Assembly: GCA_937900135.1 (NCBI GenBank)
Contig: CALCDJ010000059.1
Coordinates: forward strand, 36,380 to 100,379
Reading direction: 5' to 3'
Source of the DNA: an uncultured Blautia sp.
Lineage (GTDB): Bacteria > Bacillota > Clostridia > Lachnospirales > Lachnospiraceae
DNA: 64,000 nt
Part shown: positions 50,463 through 59,429 of the stretch, one piece after another
Numbering within the stretch: the first letter of the stretch is position 1
Layout of the letters: every line of letters starts with the position of its first letter
The notes under the pieces: generated by a model
The model's input: only the letters and a program-made list of their open reading frames with translations
What the model was told of the DNA's origin: nothing
Database searches by the model: none
Translations under genes and position numbers: made by a program

Positions 50463-50491
50463 TTGCGGACAAAGATAAAAAAATATATAAT
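50463..50491 (+). promoter_or_regulatory. Promoter of the pseudouridine synthase-ligA-metA unit
   Basis: TTGCGG at 50463-50468, 17 bases, TATAAT at 50486-50491. The expected start near 50498 supports the ATG at 50534 over the one at 50498. Confidence 0.78.
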
Positions 50492-50533
50492 GGAACAATG
50501 AACCATCAGAACAAAAAAGAAGGGGCCAGATTT

Positions 50534-51463
50534 ATGGAATCCATCAGAATTAATAAATATTTAAGTGATGCGGGAATCTGTTCCCGCAGAGAGGCGGATC
50601 GCCTTCTGGAAGCTGGAAGGATCAGAATTAATGGGATACAGGCCGCCCCTGGTGACAGGGTTACGGAGGATGCAAAGGTGACCCTTGACGGGAAAGCAAT
50701 CCGCAGAGAAGAAAAAAAAGTCTTTCTTTTGTTTTATAAACCGAGAGGCATTGTGTGCAGTACAAAGAAGCAGCGAGAGGAGACGACTGTCACAGAATAT
50801 CTGGACTACCCCATTCGTATCTATCCGGTGGGGAGGCTGGATAAGGAATCAGAGGGCCTTCTTCTGATGACCAATCAGGGGGATCTGGTGAACCGGATCA
50901 TGCGGGCTGGAAACTATCATGAGAAGGAGTATCTGGTAACGGTGGATCGGGAAGTGACAGAGGAGTTTCTAAGGGGAATGAGACAGGGAGTTCCTATTCT
51001 GGATACCATTACCAGACCCTGTCAGGCAGAACGTACCGGGAAGCATAGCTTTCGCATCGTTCTTACCCAGGGACTGAATCGTCAGATCCGGCGGATGTGT
51101 GAATATTTTGGGTATCATGTGACATCCTTAAAACGGATACGAATCATGAATCTCACACTGGAAGGACTCTCTCCAGGAGCCTTTCGGGAAATTACAAAGA
51201 AAGAATGGAAGACCTTACAGGAAATGATCCAAGGATCATCTGGTGAAACAATAAAAAAGACAGGAGGATCTCATGAATACAGCCATACAGCAAATGAAAG
51301 AACTGGCAGAAAGACTCAATCAGGCGGCAAAGGCTTACTATCAGGAAGACAGAGAGATCATGAGCAATCTGGAGTACGACGCTCTGTACGAGAAACTGGA
51401 GCAAATGGAAAAGGAAACAGGAACCGTTCTGGCAAACAGCCCCACGGTAAACGTAGGGTATGA
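50534..51463 (+). CDS. rluF: RsuA/RluF-family 23S rRNA pseudouridine synthase with extended tail overlapping ligA
   Basis: Isomerises uridine in rRNA. 309 residues: an S4 RNA-binding domain at 1-60 (INKYLSDAGICSRREADRLLEAGRI), then the catalytic domain with VGRLDKESEGLLLMTN (catalytic Asp), MRQGVPILDTITRPC typical of RluF, and LTQGLNRQIRRMCEYFGY. The family core ends near residue 238. The remaining 65 or so residues are basic and low complexity and are read across the first 191 bases of ligA in another frame. A frame disruption near 51250, or genuine overlap, are both possible. The start at 50534 follows GAAGGGGCC. Confidence 0.87.
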   Translation: MESIRINKYLSDAGICSRREADRLLEAGRIRINGIQAAPGDRVTEDAKVTLDGKAIRREEKKVFLLFYKPRGIVCSTKKQREETTVTEYLDYPIRIYPVGRLDKESEGLLLMTNQGDLVNRIMRAGNYHEKEYLVTVDREVTEEFLRGMRQGVPILDTITRPCQAERTGKHSFRIVLTQGLNRQIRRMCEYFGYHVTSLKRIRIMNLTLEGLSPGAFREITKKEWKTLQEMIQGSSGETIKKTGGSHEYSHTANERTGRKTQSGGKGLLSGRQRDHEQSGVRRSVRETGANGKGNRNRSGKQPHGKRRV

Positions 51464-53246
51464 AGCTCTGGATACTCTTCCCAAGGAAGCCCATGAAAGT
51501 CCCATGCTTTCTCTGGATAAGACAAAGGACAGGGAAGTGCTCCGGGAGTTTATAGGTGGGCATAAAACCTTGCTTTCCTGGAAACTGGACGGGCTGACCA
51601 TTGTACTTACTTATGAAAAGGGAGAACTGCAAAAGGCAGTTACAAGGGGAAATGGTGTGATAGGAGAAGTAATCACCAACAACGCCAGAGTATTTCAGAA
51701 TATCCCCATAAAAATTCCGTATCAGGGGAAACTGGTGCTAAGGGGGGAGGCTATTATCACATATTCTGATTTTGAAAAAATCAACAGTTCCATTCCAGAT
51801 GCAGACGCCAGATATAAGAATCCCCGAAATCTGTGCAGCGGTTCGGTAAGACAGTTAAATAATGAAATCACAGCCAGAAGAAACGTGCGGTTTTATGCCT
51901 TTGCTCTTGTAAGCGCAGAGGGACTTGAGGATCACAATTCCAGAGAATATCAGTTTCAATGGCTGAAGAAACAGGGCTTTGATGTGGTGGAATACCGGGC
52001 GGTGACAGGAGACACACTGGATGAAGCCATGGACTATTTTGCAGAAGCTGTTTCCTTGAATGACTTTCCATCAGACGGTCTGGTGGCCCTTTATGATGAC
52101 ATTGCCTATGGGGAAGCGCTGGGGAGCACAGCTAAGTTTCCGAGGAATGCCTTTGCCTTTAAATGGGCAGATGAGCAGAAGGAGACCAGACTTGTGGATA
52201 TGGAATGGAGTCCGTCCAGAACCGGTCTGATCAATCCCATTGCTGTATTTGAACCGGTGGAACTGGAGGGAACTACAGTAAGCCGGGCCAGTGTGCATAA
52301 CGTAAGTATTGTAAAGGAACTGGCTCTTGGCATTGGGGATACCATTGAAGTCTATAAGGCGAATATGATCATTCCTCAGATTGCCAGAAACCTTACCCGC
52401 AGCGGGAATCTGAAGATTCCGGACACCTGTCCGGTATGTGGCCAGGAGGCCAGAATCTGTAAAGAAAACGAAGTAGAATCCCTGTATTGCATGAACCCCC
52501 AGTGTGTAGCCAAGAAGATTAAGGCTTTTACTTTGTTTGTCAGCAGAGATGCCATGAACATTGACGGTTTGTCGGAGGCAACTCTGGAAAAGTTTATTGC
52601 AAGAGGCTTTATTCATAATTTGGGAGATATTTTTGAAATTCAGCGTTACCAGGAGGAAATTGTGACCATGGATGGATTTGGAGAAAAATCCTTCCAGAAT
52701 CTCCTGGAAAGTCTGGAACGGGCAAAAGAAACTACTTTGCCCAAGGTGATCTACAGCCTTGGCATTGCCAATATCGGACTGGCCAATGCAAAGGTGATCT
52801 GCCGGCACTTTGGATACAATCTGGAAAAGATCCGCAATGCCAGTGAAGAAGAGGTCAGCGCCATTGACGGCATTGGCCCTGTTATTGCCAGAAGTCTGGT
52901 GGAATATTTCCAGAAGGAAGAGAACAACCAGAATCTGGATCACCTTCTTTCCCATCTCCGGTTGAAGGAAGAGGAAGTGGCCGGAGCACAGATTTTTGCA
53001 GGAATGAATTTCGTAATCACAGGAAGCGTACATCATTTTGCCAACCGGGGAGAGGTGAAGGCGCTGATCGAAGCTCTTGGAGGAAAGGTAACCGGTTCTG
53101 TCACAGGAAAAACCAATTATCTGATTAATAACGATACTACGTCCAACTCCTCCAAAAACAAAAAGGCGAAGGAACTGGGAGTGCCCATTCTTTCAGAAGA
53201 AGAGTTTCTGAAAATGACAGAAGAAAAAGACGACAACAGACATTGA
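51273..53246 (+). CDS. ligA: NAD+-dependent DNA ligase LigA
   Basis: Seals nicks in replication and repair. 657 residues: domain Ia (YYQEDREIMSNLEYDALYEKLEQME), adenylation domain with KxDG at Lys104 (SWKLDGLTIVLTY), OB fold, four-Cys zinc finger (CPVCGQEARIC...CMNPQCVAKK near 388-415), HhH repeats (GIANIGLANAK, IDGIGPVIARSL) and a BRCT domain (GMNFVITGSVHHFANRGEV). LigA usually has E-x-KxDGxAI; here the motif is WKLDGLTI, a variant. The ATG at 51273 follows ACAGGAGGAT and overlaps the upstream gene by 191 bases. Confidence 0.94.
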   Translation: MNTAIQQMKELAERLNQAAKAYYQEDREIMSNLEYDALYEKLEQMEKETGTVLANSPTVNVGYEALDTLPKEAHESPMLSLDKTKDREVLREFIGGHKTLLSWKLDGLTIVLTYEKGELQKAVTRGNGVIGEVITNNARVFQNIPIKIPYQGKLVLRGEAIITYSDFEKINSSIPDADARYKNPRNLCSGSVRQLNNEITARRNVRFYAFALVSAEGLEDHNSREYQFQWLKKQGFDVVEYRAVTGDTLDEAMDYFAEAVSLNDFPSDGLVALYDDIAYGEALGSTAKFPRNAFAFKWADEQKETRLVDMEWSPSRTGLINPIAVFEPVELEGTTVSRASVHNVSIVKELALGIGDTIEVYKANMIIPQIARNLTRSGNLKIPDTCPVCGQEARICKENEVESLYCMNPQCVAKKIKAFTLFVSRDAMNIDGLSEATLEKFIARGFIHNLGDIFEIQRYQEEIVTMDGFGEKSFQNLLESLERAKETTLPKVIYSLGIANIGLANAKVICRHFGYNLEKIRNASEEEVSAIDGIGPVIARSLVEYFQKEENNQNLDHLLSHLRLKEEEVAGAQIFAGMNFVITGSVHHFANRGEVKALIEALGGKVTGSVTGKTNYLINNDTTSNSSKNKKAKELGVPILSEEEFLKMTEEKDDNRH

Positions 53247-53267
53247 TAAAGAAAGGAAGAGATAACA

Positions 53268-54188
53268 ATGCCCATTAAAATACAAGGTGATTTGCCGGTA
53301 AAGGAGATTCTGGAAAAAGAAAATATATTTGTGATGGACGAGCATCGTGCAGTTCATCAGGATATCCGTCCCATTCAGATTCTGATTTTGAATCTGATGC
53401 CTTTAAAAGAAGAGACAGAATTACAGCTTCTTCGTTCCCTGTCCAATACGCCTTTGCAGGTGGATGTAACCTTTATGGCGGTGGAAAGCCATGAATCAAA
53501 AAATACCTCTATGAGTCATCTGAATAAATTTTATCAGACCTTCTCAGAGTTGAAAGACCAGAAATTTGACGGAATGATCATTACAGGGGCGCCTGTGGAG
53601 CAGATGGAATTTGAAGAGGTGGATTACTGGGAGGAACTGGTACAGATTATGGACTGGACGGAGAGCCATGTGACTTCCACCATCTATCTTTGCTGGGCTG
53701 CGCAGGCAGGACTGTATCATCATTACGGCCTCCAGAAAAAGCCGTTAAAAGAAAAAATGTTCGGTCTGTTCTGGCACAAGGTGATGAATCGTAAGATTCC
53801 TCTGGTAAGAGGCTTCGATGATGTGTTTCTGGCGCCCCATTCCAGACATACCGAGGTTCCCATTGAGGAAATTCATGCCTGCAGAGAACTTACTGTCCTG
53901 GCAGAGTCTGAAGAAGCAGGTCTGTTTCTGGCCATGGCAGACGGTGGCCGAAAGATCTTTGTCATGGGTCATCCGGAATATGACCGGGTTACGCTGGATG
54001 GAGAATATAAGCGAGACATGAGCAAAGGACTGGATATTCATGTTCCGGAAAATTACTACAGAGAAGATAATCCGGAGAACAGACCCCTTCTGATGTGGAG
54101 AGCCCATGCCAATAATCTCTATACCAACTGGTTGAATTATTATGTTTACCAGAGTACGCCGTATGATTTGATGGGAACACCGTTTTAA
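53268..54188 (+). CDS. metA: Homoserine O-acetyltransferase (MetA type)
   Basis: Activates homoserine for methionine synthesis. The 306-residue MetA-fold protein has active-site Cys142 (YLCWAAQAGLYHHYG), His in GHPEYDR near 235, and the substrate-selecting residue Glu111 in ITGAPVEQMEFEEVDYW. In this family Glu at 111 goes with acetyl-CoA and Gly with succinyl-CoA, so an acetyltransferase is predicted despite the common name succinyltransferase. It follows ligA by 21 bases with AAAGGAAGAG; no S-box lies upstream. Confidence 0.93.
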   Translation: MPIKIQGDLPVKEILEKENIFVMDEHRAVHQDIRPIQILILNLMPLKEETELQLLRSLSNTPLQVDVTFMAVESHESKNTSMSHLNKFYQTFSELKDQKFDGMIITGAPVEQMEFEEVDYWEELVQIMDWTESHVTSTIYLCWAAQAGLYHHYGLQKKPLKEKMFGLFWHKVMNRKIPLVRGFDDVFLAPHSRHTEVPIEEIHACRELTVLAESEEAGLFLAMADGGRKIFVMGHPEYDRVTLDGEYKRDMSKGLDIHVPENYYREDNPENRPLLMWRAHANNLYTNWLNYYVYQSTPYDLMGTPF

Positions 54189-54533
54189 GAACATGGGAGA
54201 ATGTGTTTGGCTGTATCTTTATTGGCCGGAACAGTCTTATATTTGACAGGAAAAAAGAGAAAAGAACAAGTTTGCAGCAACCTTGTCTTGGATGATTTTA
54301 TGCGAATATGGTACGTATAGTGTATTTCATAGAGGGAATCCGCCCTGGTATCAGTGAAGGAACATTTCGTGAAAAAAATGCAAAAAAATCCACAAAAATG
54401 CAATTGCTTTTTCCATGTGGTTCTGTTATAGTGTCCTTTGGTGAGCAAAATAACAGGCGAAGAAACAGTCTTTGCCGTTGGTATTAGTTTTTCCTGACAG
54501 GGGGTCGGGGAGAACGGAAAGAAGAGGAATTCA
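54189..54533 (+). other. 345-base gap with promoter and structured leader
   Basis: No gene is supported here. The first 210 bases show nothing recognisable beyond AT-rich sequence and no clear metA terminator. A good promoter stands at 54404-54432, and after it a hairpin (GGCGAAGA with TCTTTGCC, about 54456-54477) in the leader of the next gene. Confidence 0.6.
54404..54432 (+). promoter_or_regulatory. Promoter of the phospholipase C-like gene
   Basis: TTGCTT at 54404-54409, 17 bases, TATAGT at 54427-54432 with extended TGT. The leader to the TTG start is about 95 nt. Confidence 0.78.
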
Positions 54534-55124
54534 TTGCGTAAAAAATCACATATATTACTGGCACGGTACCTTGCAGATCAGATGACAGCAGCAGAAAGCC
54601 TGCAGTCCCATAGAAAAGCATTTTGTCTGGGAAATATCCTTCCAGATATCCGTCCCTCCTTCCTGACCAAGAAACATGAGTTTTTTGGAACATTTGAAGA
54701 AATTCAGGAGAAGATCCGGGTTCTTGTTGAGAACCATCCTGAAGAATATAAAGAGAGAGTGTACTGGAGACAGTTGGGAGAAGTTATGCATTATATGGCC
54801 GATTATTTTACCTTTCCACATAACCGCACCTACACCGGTTCCCTTCTGGAACATGGACAGTATGAGAAAGCGCTGAAAAACCATCTCAGATCCTTCATCA
54901 AAAGTGGAGAAGCCGGAAACTGTACAGGAGAAGCCCTTCGTTTCGATCATCTTTCTCAGCTGATCGATTATGTGAAGGAGAGTCATGCCTGCTATCTGGC
55001 AAAGGAACGGAACATTGCAGAAGACATTCAGTATATCTTAAATGTATGTTTCCAGGTGGTACAGGGAATGTTCCAGCTCTGCACCCAGGACGTAATGTCT
55101 GTACCTGTTCTTGCGGTACAATAG
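54534..55124 (+). CDS. Zinc-dependent phospholipase C-like protein
   Basis: 196 residues resembling the zinc-dependent phospholipase C / S1-P1 nuclease helical fold found in many clostridia. It opens KKSHILLARYLADQM (metal His near 6), with AFCLGNILPDIRPSF (Asp near 38), EVMHYMADYFTFPHNRTYTGSLLEHGQYEKAL (His/Asp pairs near 85-105), consistent with a tri-metal site. No signal peptide, so probably intracellular, unlike secreted phospholipase C toxins. The start is TTG at 54534 after AAGAAGAGGA. Activity is not established from sequence. Confidence 0.78.
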   Translation: MRKKSHILLARYLADQMTAAESLQSHRKAFCLGNILPDIRPSFLTKKHEFFGTFEEIQEKIRVLVENHPEEYKERVYWRQLGEVMHYMADYFTFPHNRTYTGSLLEHGQYEKALKNHLRSFIKSGEAGNCTGEALRFDHLSQLIDYVKESHACYLAKERNIAEDIQYILNVCFQVVQGMFQLCTQDVMSVPVLAVQ

Positions 55125-55165
55125 AATTGTAACAGAAAGATATAAAAATGAAATTTTTATGAAAT

Positions 55166-55197
55166 CAGCCGGAGATTTTTCTCCGGCTGTTGATTTT
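55166..55197 (+). terminator. Intrinsic terminator of the phospholipase C-like gene
   Basis: CAGCCGGAG (55166-55174) with its perfect complement (55181-55189), T-rich loop and tail. The tail contains the next promoter's -35. Confidence 0.88.
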
Positions 55198-55218
55198 AAA
55201 AAAACCTTATGCTAAAAT
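55190..55218 (+). promoter_or_regulatory. Promoter of the NlpC/P60 gene
   Basis: TTGATT at 55190-55195, 17 bases, TAAAAT at 55213-55218 with extended TGC; leader of about 90 nt. Confidence 0.78.
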
Positions 55219-55313
55219 AAAGCGAGTAATATGTAAGTGAAGTGATTTGTGTAACATACCTTTTATCAGGGGAATAAAGGGATGTTCAGGAAAGAAGGGA
55301 GCATCTTTAATAT

Positions 55314-57209
55314 ATGAAAAACAAGTATCTGACAAAATGTTTGTGCGTTACGTTGTTGTCTGCTATGGTATTATCCAGCCCTGCTTCTGTGTATGCTGCT
55401 GCAGAATTGGGACAGGGGGATACATTTGTGTCAGATGATAGCTTTAGTGATGGTTCCGGAGATGGAAGTGATTTTACACCAACCCCGGAGCCAGTAGACC
55501 CGACGCCGATTCCGCAGCCGGAGCCGCCGACTCCGGAACCGGAACCTCCTATACCAACCCCGGAGCCGGAAACTCCCACCCCGACTCCTAACCCGGAGAA
55601 CCCGGATGTGAGTCCCACACCTTCTCCGGAAGTGACCCCGACTCCTGATCCGGAGAATCCCAATGTGACGCCTACCCCATCACCGGAGGTAAGTCCCACA
55701 CCTGTACCGGAAGAAACTCTTACGGTGGAGGAAATTGTGAAGAGACTGAACCTTCTCAATGAGAAAGAAAGCATCACTCTGGAGGATGAGAAGGAAATCG
55801 AAACTCTTCGCAAGGCGTATGACCTTCTCACACTGGAGGAGCAGGTTTCCATGCAGAAGGCCTATATGCTTCTGGTACAGTTTGAGCAGAAGATTAAGGA
55901 ACTGAAAGAGCCAACTGTAACACCAGGGCCGGATTTTAATGATAATTCCAATGGAAGTATTGATGTTCTGACCGGGACACCTGTTTACTATACAAACATG
56001 GTGTCTAATCTTCACGCAGGAAAAGACTTTTATCTGGACAGCCTGAAGAACAATTATCAGTTGAGTTTTTCTGAGGATTTTGCCTCTGTTATGAATCAGA
56101 TCGAAACAGAGTATAAGGTGAAAAATAAACTTAGTGATGTAAGTGACAGAAGAACAGATGGGGTGACCACTTCTTCCGATACTCTTCTGGTAAGAAACTG
56201 GCAGGATATTCTGGCCGTATATGTATATGAGAAAAGCCAGGAGGGAATGAAATCCTTTACCCTGGATGCCTCCTGTAAAGAGGATCTTGCCGCAATCTTT
56301 GCAGAAATGAACCCCGTTGTCCGAGATAAACAGAATATCACGAAGGTGACATACGGAAACCGGCATATCAACTACTATATTAAGAAACATAAAATCCCCA
56401 AAAAGGACAGAGCTGTTTTGAAGAAATATGTAGAGACCGACTGTAAGCTCCTTTGTGCGACAGTAACAGCAGCCAAGGGATTTGTTCGCCAGAGTGTGGG
56501 CGATGAGGTCTCAGAAGAACGTGTGAATGTAATTTCTGCCGCTTATTCTCTGGTAGGCAAGGTGGGCTATTTCTGGGGCGGTAAATCAACAGTCCTGGGA
56601 GAAGACCCCAGCTGGGGAACAGCCGCTAAGGTATCTGCAGAGGGAAGCAACAGTACAGGAACCCTTCGCGCCTACGGACTGGACTGCAGCGGGTTTGTTA
56701 CCTGGGCTGTAATCAACGGCTATCAGAATCCGGCTATGCAGACCTCTGTAGGGGACGGAACCTCAGATCAGTGGACGAAAGCCAATGTGATCAGTGAAGC
56801 AGAGGCACAGCCAGGAGATCTGGTATTCCAGAGAGGACCGGAAGCAGGCAGCGATAACCATGTTGGCATTATCTGCGGAAAAACAGACGCAGGGGACTGG
56901 ATTGCGGTACATTGTTCCTCTGGACAAAATGGAGTTACTGTGGGAGAGGCATACAGCGCAAGTTTCCGTTATATCCGTCAGCCATCCTTCTACCCGACCA
57001 GGGAAGAAGCCGCGCAGATGGCAGCTTCCGGAAGCGGAGCAGCAGTCGCCGAAACGGTTACGGAAGCTTCTGGAAGTATGGTGACATCCAGCAGTCTTCA
57101 GGATGTGATCCAGTCAAATTCCTTTACTTCCAAGAACCAAGAGAGTTTATTAAATAATCAGCCGCTTTTGGTGGATGACAACGATATTGTTGTCTTTGTA
57201 CAGCCATAA
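55314..57209 (+). CDS. Secreted NlpC/P60 cell-wall peptidase
   Basis: 631 residues: signal peptide (MKNKYLTKCLCVTLLSAMVLSSPASVYAAAE), a Pro/Thr/Glu wall-spanning linker of PTPEPE and TPSPEV repeats at about 45-135, a coiled-coil-like stretch at about 138-195, a globular middle region, and a C-terminal NlpC/P60 domain at about 400-560. Catalytic residues: Cys458 in GLDCSGFVTW, His516 in DNHVGIICG, and a polar HCSS after it. Expected to cut peptidoglycan stem peptides, for example during cell separation. A Ser/Thr-rich tail of about 70 residues follows with no LPXTG. Confidence 0.92.
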   Translation: MKNKYLTKCLCVTLLSAMVLSSPASVYAAAELGQGDTFVSDDSFSDGSGDGSDFTPTPEPVDPTPIPQPEPPTPEPEPPIPTPEPETPTPTPNPENPDVSPTPSPEVTPTPDPENPNVTPTPSPEVSPTPVPEETLTVEEIVKRLNLLNEKESITLEDEKEIETLRKAYDLLTLEEQVSMQKAYMLLVQFEQKIKELKEPTVTPGPDFNDNSNGSIDVLTGTPVYYTNMVSNLHAGKDFYLDSLKNNYQLSFSEDFASVMNQIETEYKVKNKLSDVSDRRTDGVTTSSDTLLVRNWQDILAVYVYEKSQEGMKSFTLDASCKEDLAAIFAEMNPVVRDKQNITKVTYGNRHINYYIKKHKIPKKDRAVLKKYVETDCKLLCATVTAAKGFVRQSVGDEVSEERVNVISAAYSLVGKVGYFWGGKSTVLGEDPSWGTAAKVSAEGSNSTGTLRAYGLDCSGFVTWAVINGYQNPAMQTSVGDGTSDQWTKANVISEAEAQPGDLVFQRGPEAGSDNHVGIICGKTDAGDWIAVHCSSGQNGVTVGEAYSASFRYIRQPSFYPTREEAAQMAASGSGAAVAETVTEASGSMVTSSSLQDVIQSNSFTSKNQESLLNNQPLLVDDNDIVVFVQP

Positions 57210-57241
57210 CCAGCAGTTTTTTCAGTAAAAAAGATAAGAAA

Positions 57242-57297
57242 AAAAGGATATTCATACCAGCTCTTTGTCCGGATATGGATATCCTTTTCTGCTTTTT
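57242..57297. terminator. Bidirectional terminator between the NlpC/P60 and PduL genes
   Basis: AAAAGGATATTCATA (57242-57256) pairs with 57274-57288 (15 bp, one G-T). T-rich flanks on both strands. Confidence 0.82.
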
Positions 57298-57309
57298 ATG
57301 AGGCAGTAT

Positions 57310-57948
57310 TTAACGCTGAATGCCAGACAGGACTTCTTCAATCCACTTGTCTGTGTCATAATTGTCATCAAACAGCTTCACAATGACGCCATAGGGTTCC
57401 GCATCACTGGAAAAGGCGTTGGCTTCATCGGTGTCCACATGCATGGCAAGCCGGAAATCTCTGTGAACACGTACAACCACGTCAGCGTAGATCAGACTTC
57501 TTCCATAGCTTTTAGTAAGGACAAAGACCTGATCGTTATCCCGGACACGAAGAGTTAAGGCTTCATCCGGAGTCATATGGATATGACGTTTGGCTACGAT
57601 AACACCTCTGTTAAGTTCCAGTTCCCCCTTAGGACCGCAAAGGATACAGCCAGGGGTTTCTCTGATATCTCCAGACTGGCGGATTATGCCGGGGATTCCC
57701 AGCTTCCTGGTATCTGTAAGGGATAATTCAATCTGGGTTTCCTTACGGAAGGGACCCAGGATGGCCATGTTTTCAAAAGACCCTCTGGGTCCTTTGACGG
57801 TGAGACGTTCCCGGCAAAGATACTGTCCGGGCTGACTTAGTTCTTTGACATAGTGGAGTTCTTCTCCTTTGCCGAATAATGTTTCAAAGTCCTCCCGGGA
57901 GACATGAATATGGCGGGCGGACGTTTCAATGGGAATTTTAATACTCAT
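57310..57948 (-). CDS. pduL: PduL-type phosphate acyltransferase (phosphotransacylase)
   Basis: Interconverts acyl-CoA and acyl-phosphate. The 212-residue protein is the PduL fold, with both half-domains: IPIETSARHIHVSREDFETLFG (metal His12-region) and GVIVAKRHIHMTPDEAL (second HIH near 122), plus LAMHVDTDEANAF near 168 and ILGPFRKETQIELS. No microcompartment shell or diol-dehydratase genes are nearby and no encapsulation peptide is seen at the N-terminus, so it is likely a free cytoplasmic enzyme acting on acetyl- or propionyl-CoA. Start supported by AGAAAGGCAGAAAA. Confidence 0.9.
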   Translation of the reverse strand: MSIKIPIETSARHIHVSREDFETLFGKGEELHYVKELSQPGQYLCRERLTVKGPRGSFENMAILGPFRKETQIELSLTDTRKLGIPGIIRQSGDIRETPGCILCGPKGELELNRGVIVAKRHIHMTPDEALTLRVRDNDQVFVLTKSYGRSLIYADVVVRVHRDFRLAMHVDTDEANAFSSDAEPYGVIVKLFDDNYDTDKWIEEVLSGIQR

Positions 57949-58040
57949 TTTTCTGCCTTTCTTATTTTTCTTTTGGGGATTTTTTTAGTTTACCCCCTGA
58001 GGAAAAAAATAGCAACTGCTTTTATATAAAAGGGAATTCA

Positions 58041-58069
58041 TTGCATAAGAAGAAAAGATAGAGTATAAT
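58041..58069 (+). promoter_or_regulatory. Promoter of the transglutaminase-like gene
   Basis: TTGCAT at 58041-58046, 17 bases, TATAAT at 58064-58069. Confidence 0.85.
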
Positions 58070-58102
58070 CTAAGAAGTATTTCTGGATGAATGGAGAATA
58101 GA

Positions 58103-59335
58103 ATGAAGAAAAAACGATTCCTATGGCTTCTGTGTCTGCTGTTTGTGGCGGCAGGAATCTTCGGAATAGGAAGAGCAGGGTTGCTGTCCGATTTGTTCCA
58201 GGAGAAATGGAAGATGGAAGATATCCTGGATCAGGCGGGGGCGCTTTTAAAAAAAGAGCCCAGGGAAGTGCAGGAACTGAGAAAGAAAGAGGTGCCCATG
58301 AAAGAGGAAGGGCATCTGGAATATTATTTTCAGCTTCTGGCACCGGAAGAAAAGAGGGGATACCGGGAACTTCTGGATGGAGTCCGCAAGAGAGAAGAGG
58401 AGATTTATCTTACCATTTCAGAGGACAGCCAGGTGGACCGGGTATATCATGCACTGTTGAAGGACCATCCAGAACTGTTCTGGATACATAATCGAAAAAA
58501 AGTATATAAGACCACATTTTCCGGTTCGGATTACTGCACCTTTACACCAGGGTACAGTTATTCCGAAGAGGAGACAACAGAAATCCTTTCCGCTATGGAA
58601 CGGGCGTATCAGGAAGTGTGCAGTCTTCTTCCGGCAGATGCGTCTGAATATGAGAAGGTAAAGACCGTTTATGGATATCTCATCGATCTTGCTCAGTATC
58701 AGGCATCGGAGCACGACCAGAGCATTGCCGGAATTTTCTGGAAAAAAGAGGCAGTCTGTGCCGGGTATGCCGGAGCCACCCAGTACCTTCTGGAACGCAT
58801 GGGTGTGGAATGTATTTATGTAGATGGCAGCGCCAAAGGAAGTACCCAGGGGCATGCCTGGAATGTGGTAAAGATAGATGGTCAGTATTATTATGTGGAT
58901 ACCACCAACGGAGACCAGCCGGAATTTCTGGAAGGAGATGCGGCGCAGATGGTGGAGCATAAGACTACATTGTACGATTATCTTTGTCCCTTCCCATTGG
59001 AATATGAAACGTATTACACTCCTTCGGAGGAATTTGCAGTTCCTGCCTGCAATGGAGTGGATAAAAACTTTTATGTGTTGAATCAGGCGTGTTTTTCTTC
59101 CTATAACTGGCAGGAAATTTATGATTTCTGCAGGATGCGCCTGGATAACGGAGCCGCAGTAATCCGCTTCAAGTTCAGTACCCAGGAGGCGTTTGACGCT
59201 GCCTATAAGGAGTGGATTCTGGGGGAAGAAATCCGCTCAGCTGCCAGATACTATATGGATCTGTACGGCCTGGGAGAAGTGGAATATCACTATGGTGTTC
59301 TGGAAAATTTAAAAACCATGTATTTTATGTTCTGA
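58103..59335 (+). CDS. Exported transglutaminase-like (papain-fold) protein
   Basis: 410 residues with an N-terminal signal anchor (MKKKRFLWLLCLLFVAAGIFGIG), a helical region, and a transglutaminase-like domain at about 170-290. The catalytic triad can be read: Cys219 in EAVCAGYAGATQYLLERMG, His251 in GHAWNVVKIDG and Asp266 in YYVDTTNGD. Such bacterial domains act as peptidases or cross-linkers; the activity here is not determined. Outside face of the membrane is inferred. ATG at 58103 follows GGAGAATAG; an in-frame ATG at 58091 lacks a site. Confidence 0.87.
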   Translation: MKKKRFLWLLCLLFVAAGIFGIGRAGLLSDLFQEKWKMEDILDQAGALLKKEPREVQELRKKEVPMKEEGHLEYYFQLLAPEEKRGYRELLDGVRKREEEIYLTISEDSQVDRVYHALLKDHPELFWIHNRKKVYKTTFSGSDYCTFTPGYSYSEEETTEILSAMERAYQEVCSLLPADASEYEKVKTVYGYLIDLAQYQASEHDQSIAGIFWKKEAVCAGYAGATQYLLERMGVECIYVDGSAKGSTQGHAWNVVKIDGQYYYVDTTNGDQPEFLEGDAAQMVEHKTTLYDYLCPFPLEYETYYTPSEEFAVPACNGVDKNFYVLNQACFSSYNWQEIYDFCRMRLDNGAAVIRFKFSTQEAFDAAYKEWILGEEIRSAARYYMDLYGLGEVEYHYGVLENLKTMYFMF

Positions 59336-59429
59336 CAACATAGGATAGACAGATTCCCGGAACCATTCGGGAGAAAGGAAAAGGAATGGAGGTTCCTGGA
59401 AGGAACTGTCCAATCAAAGGTGGAAGCGT

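Noticed and set aside
55480..55720. Pro/Thr/Glu repeat region as a DNA repeat element
   Set aside because: It is the low-complexity linker of the NlpC/P60 protein, not an independent element.
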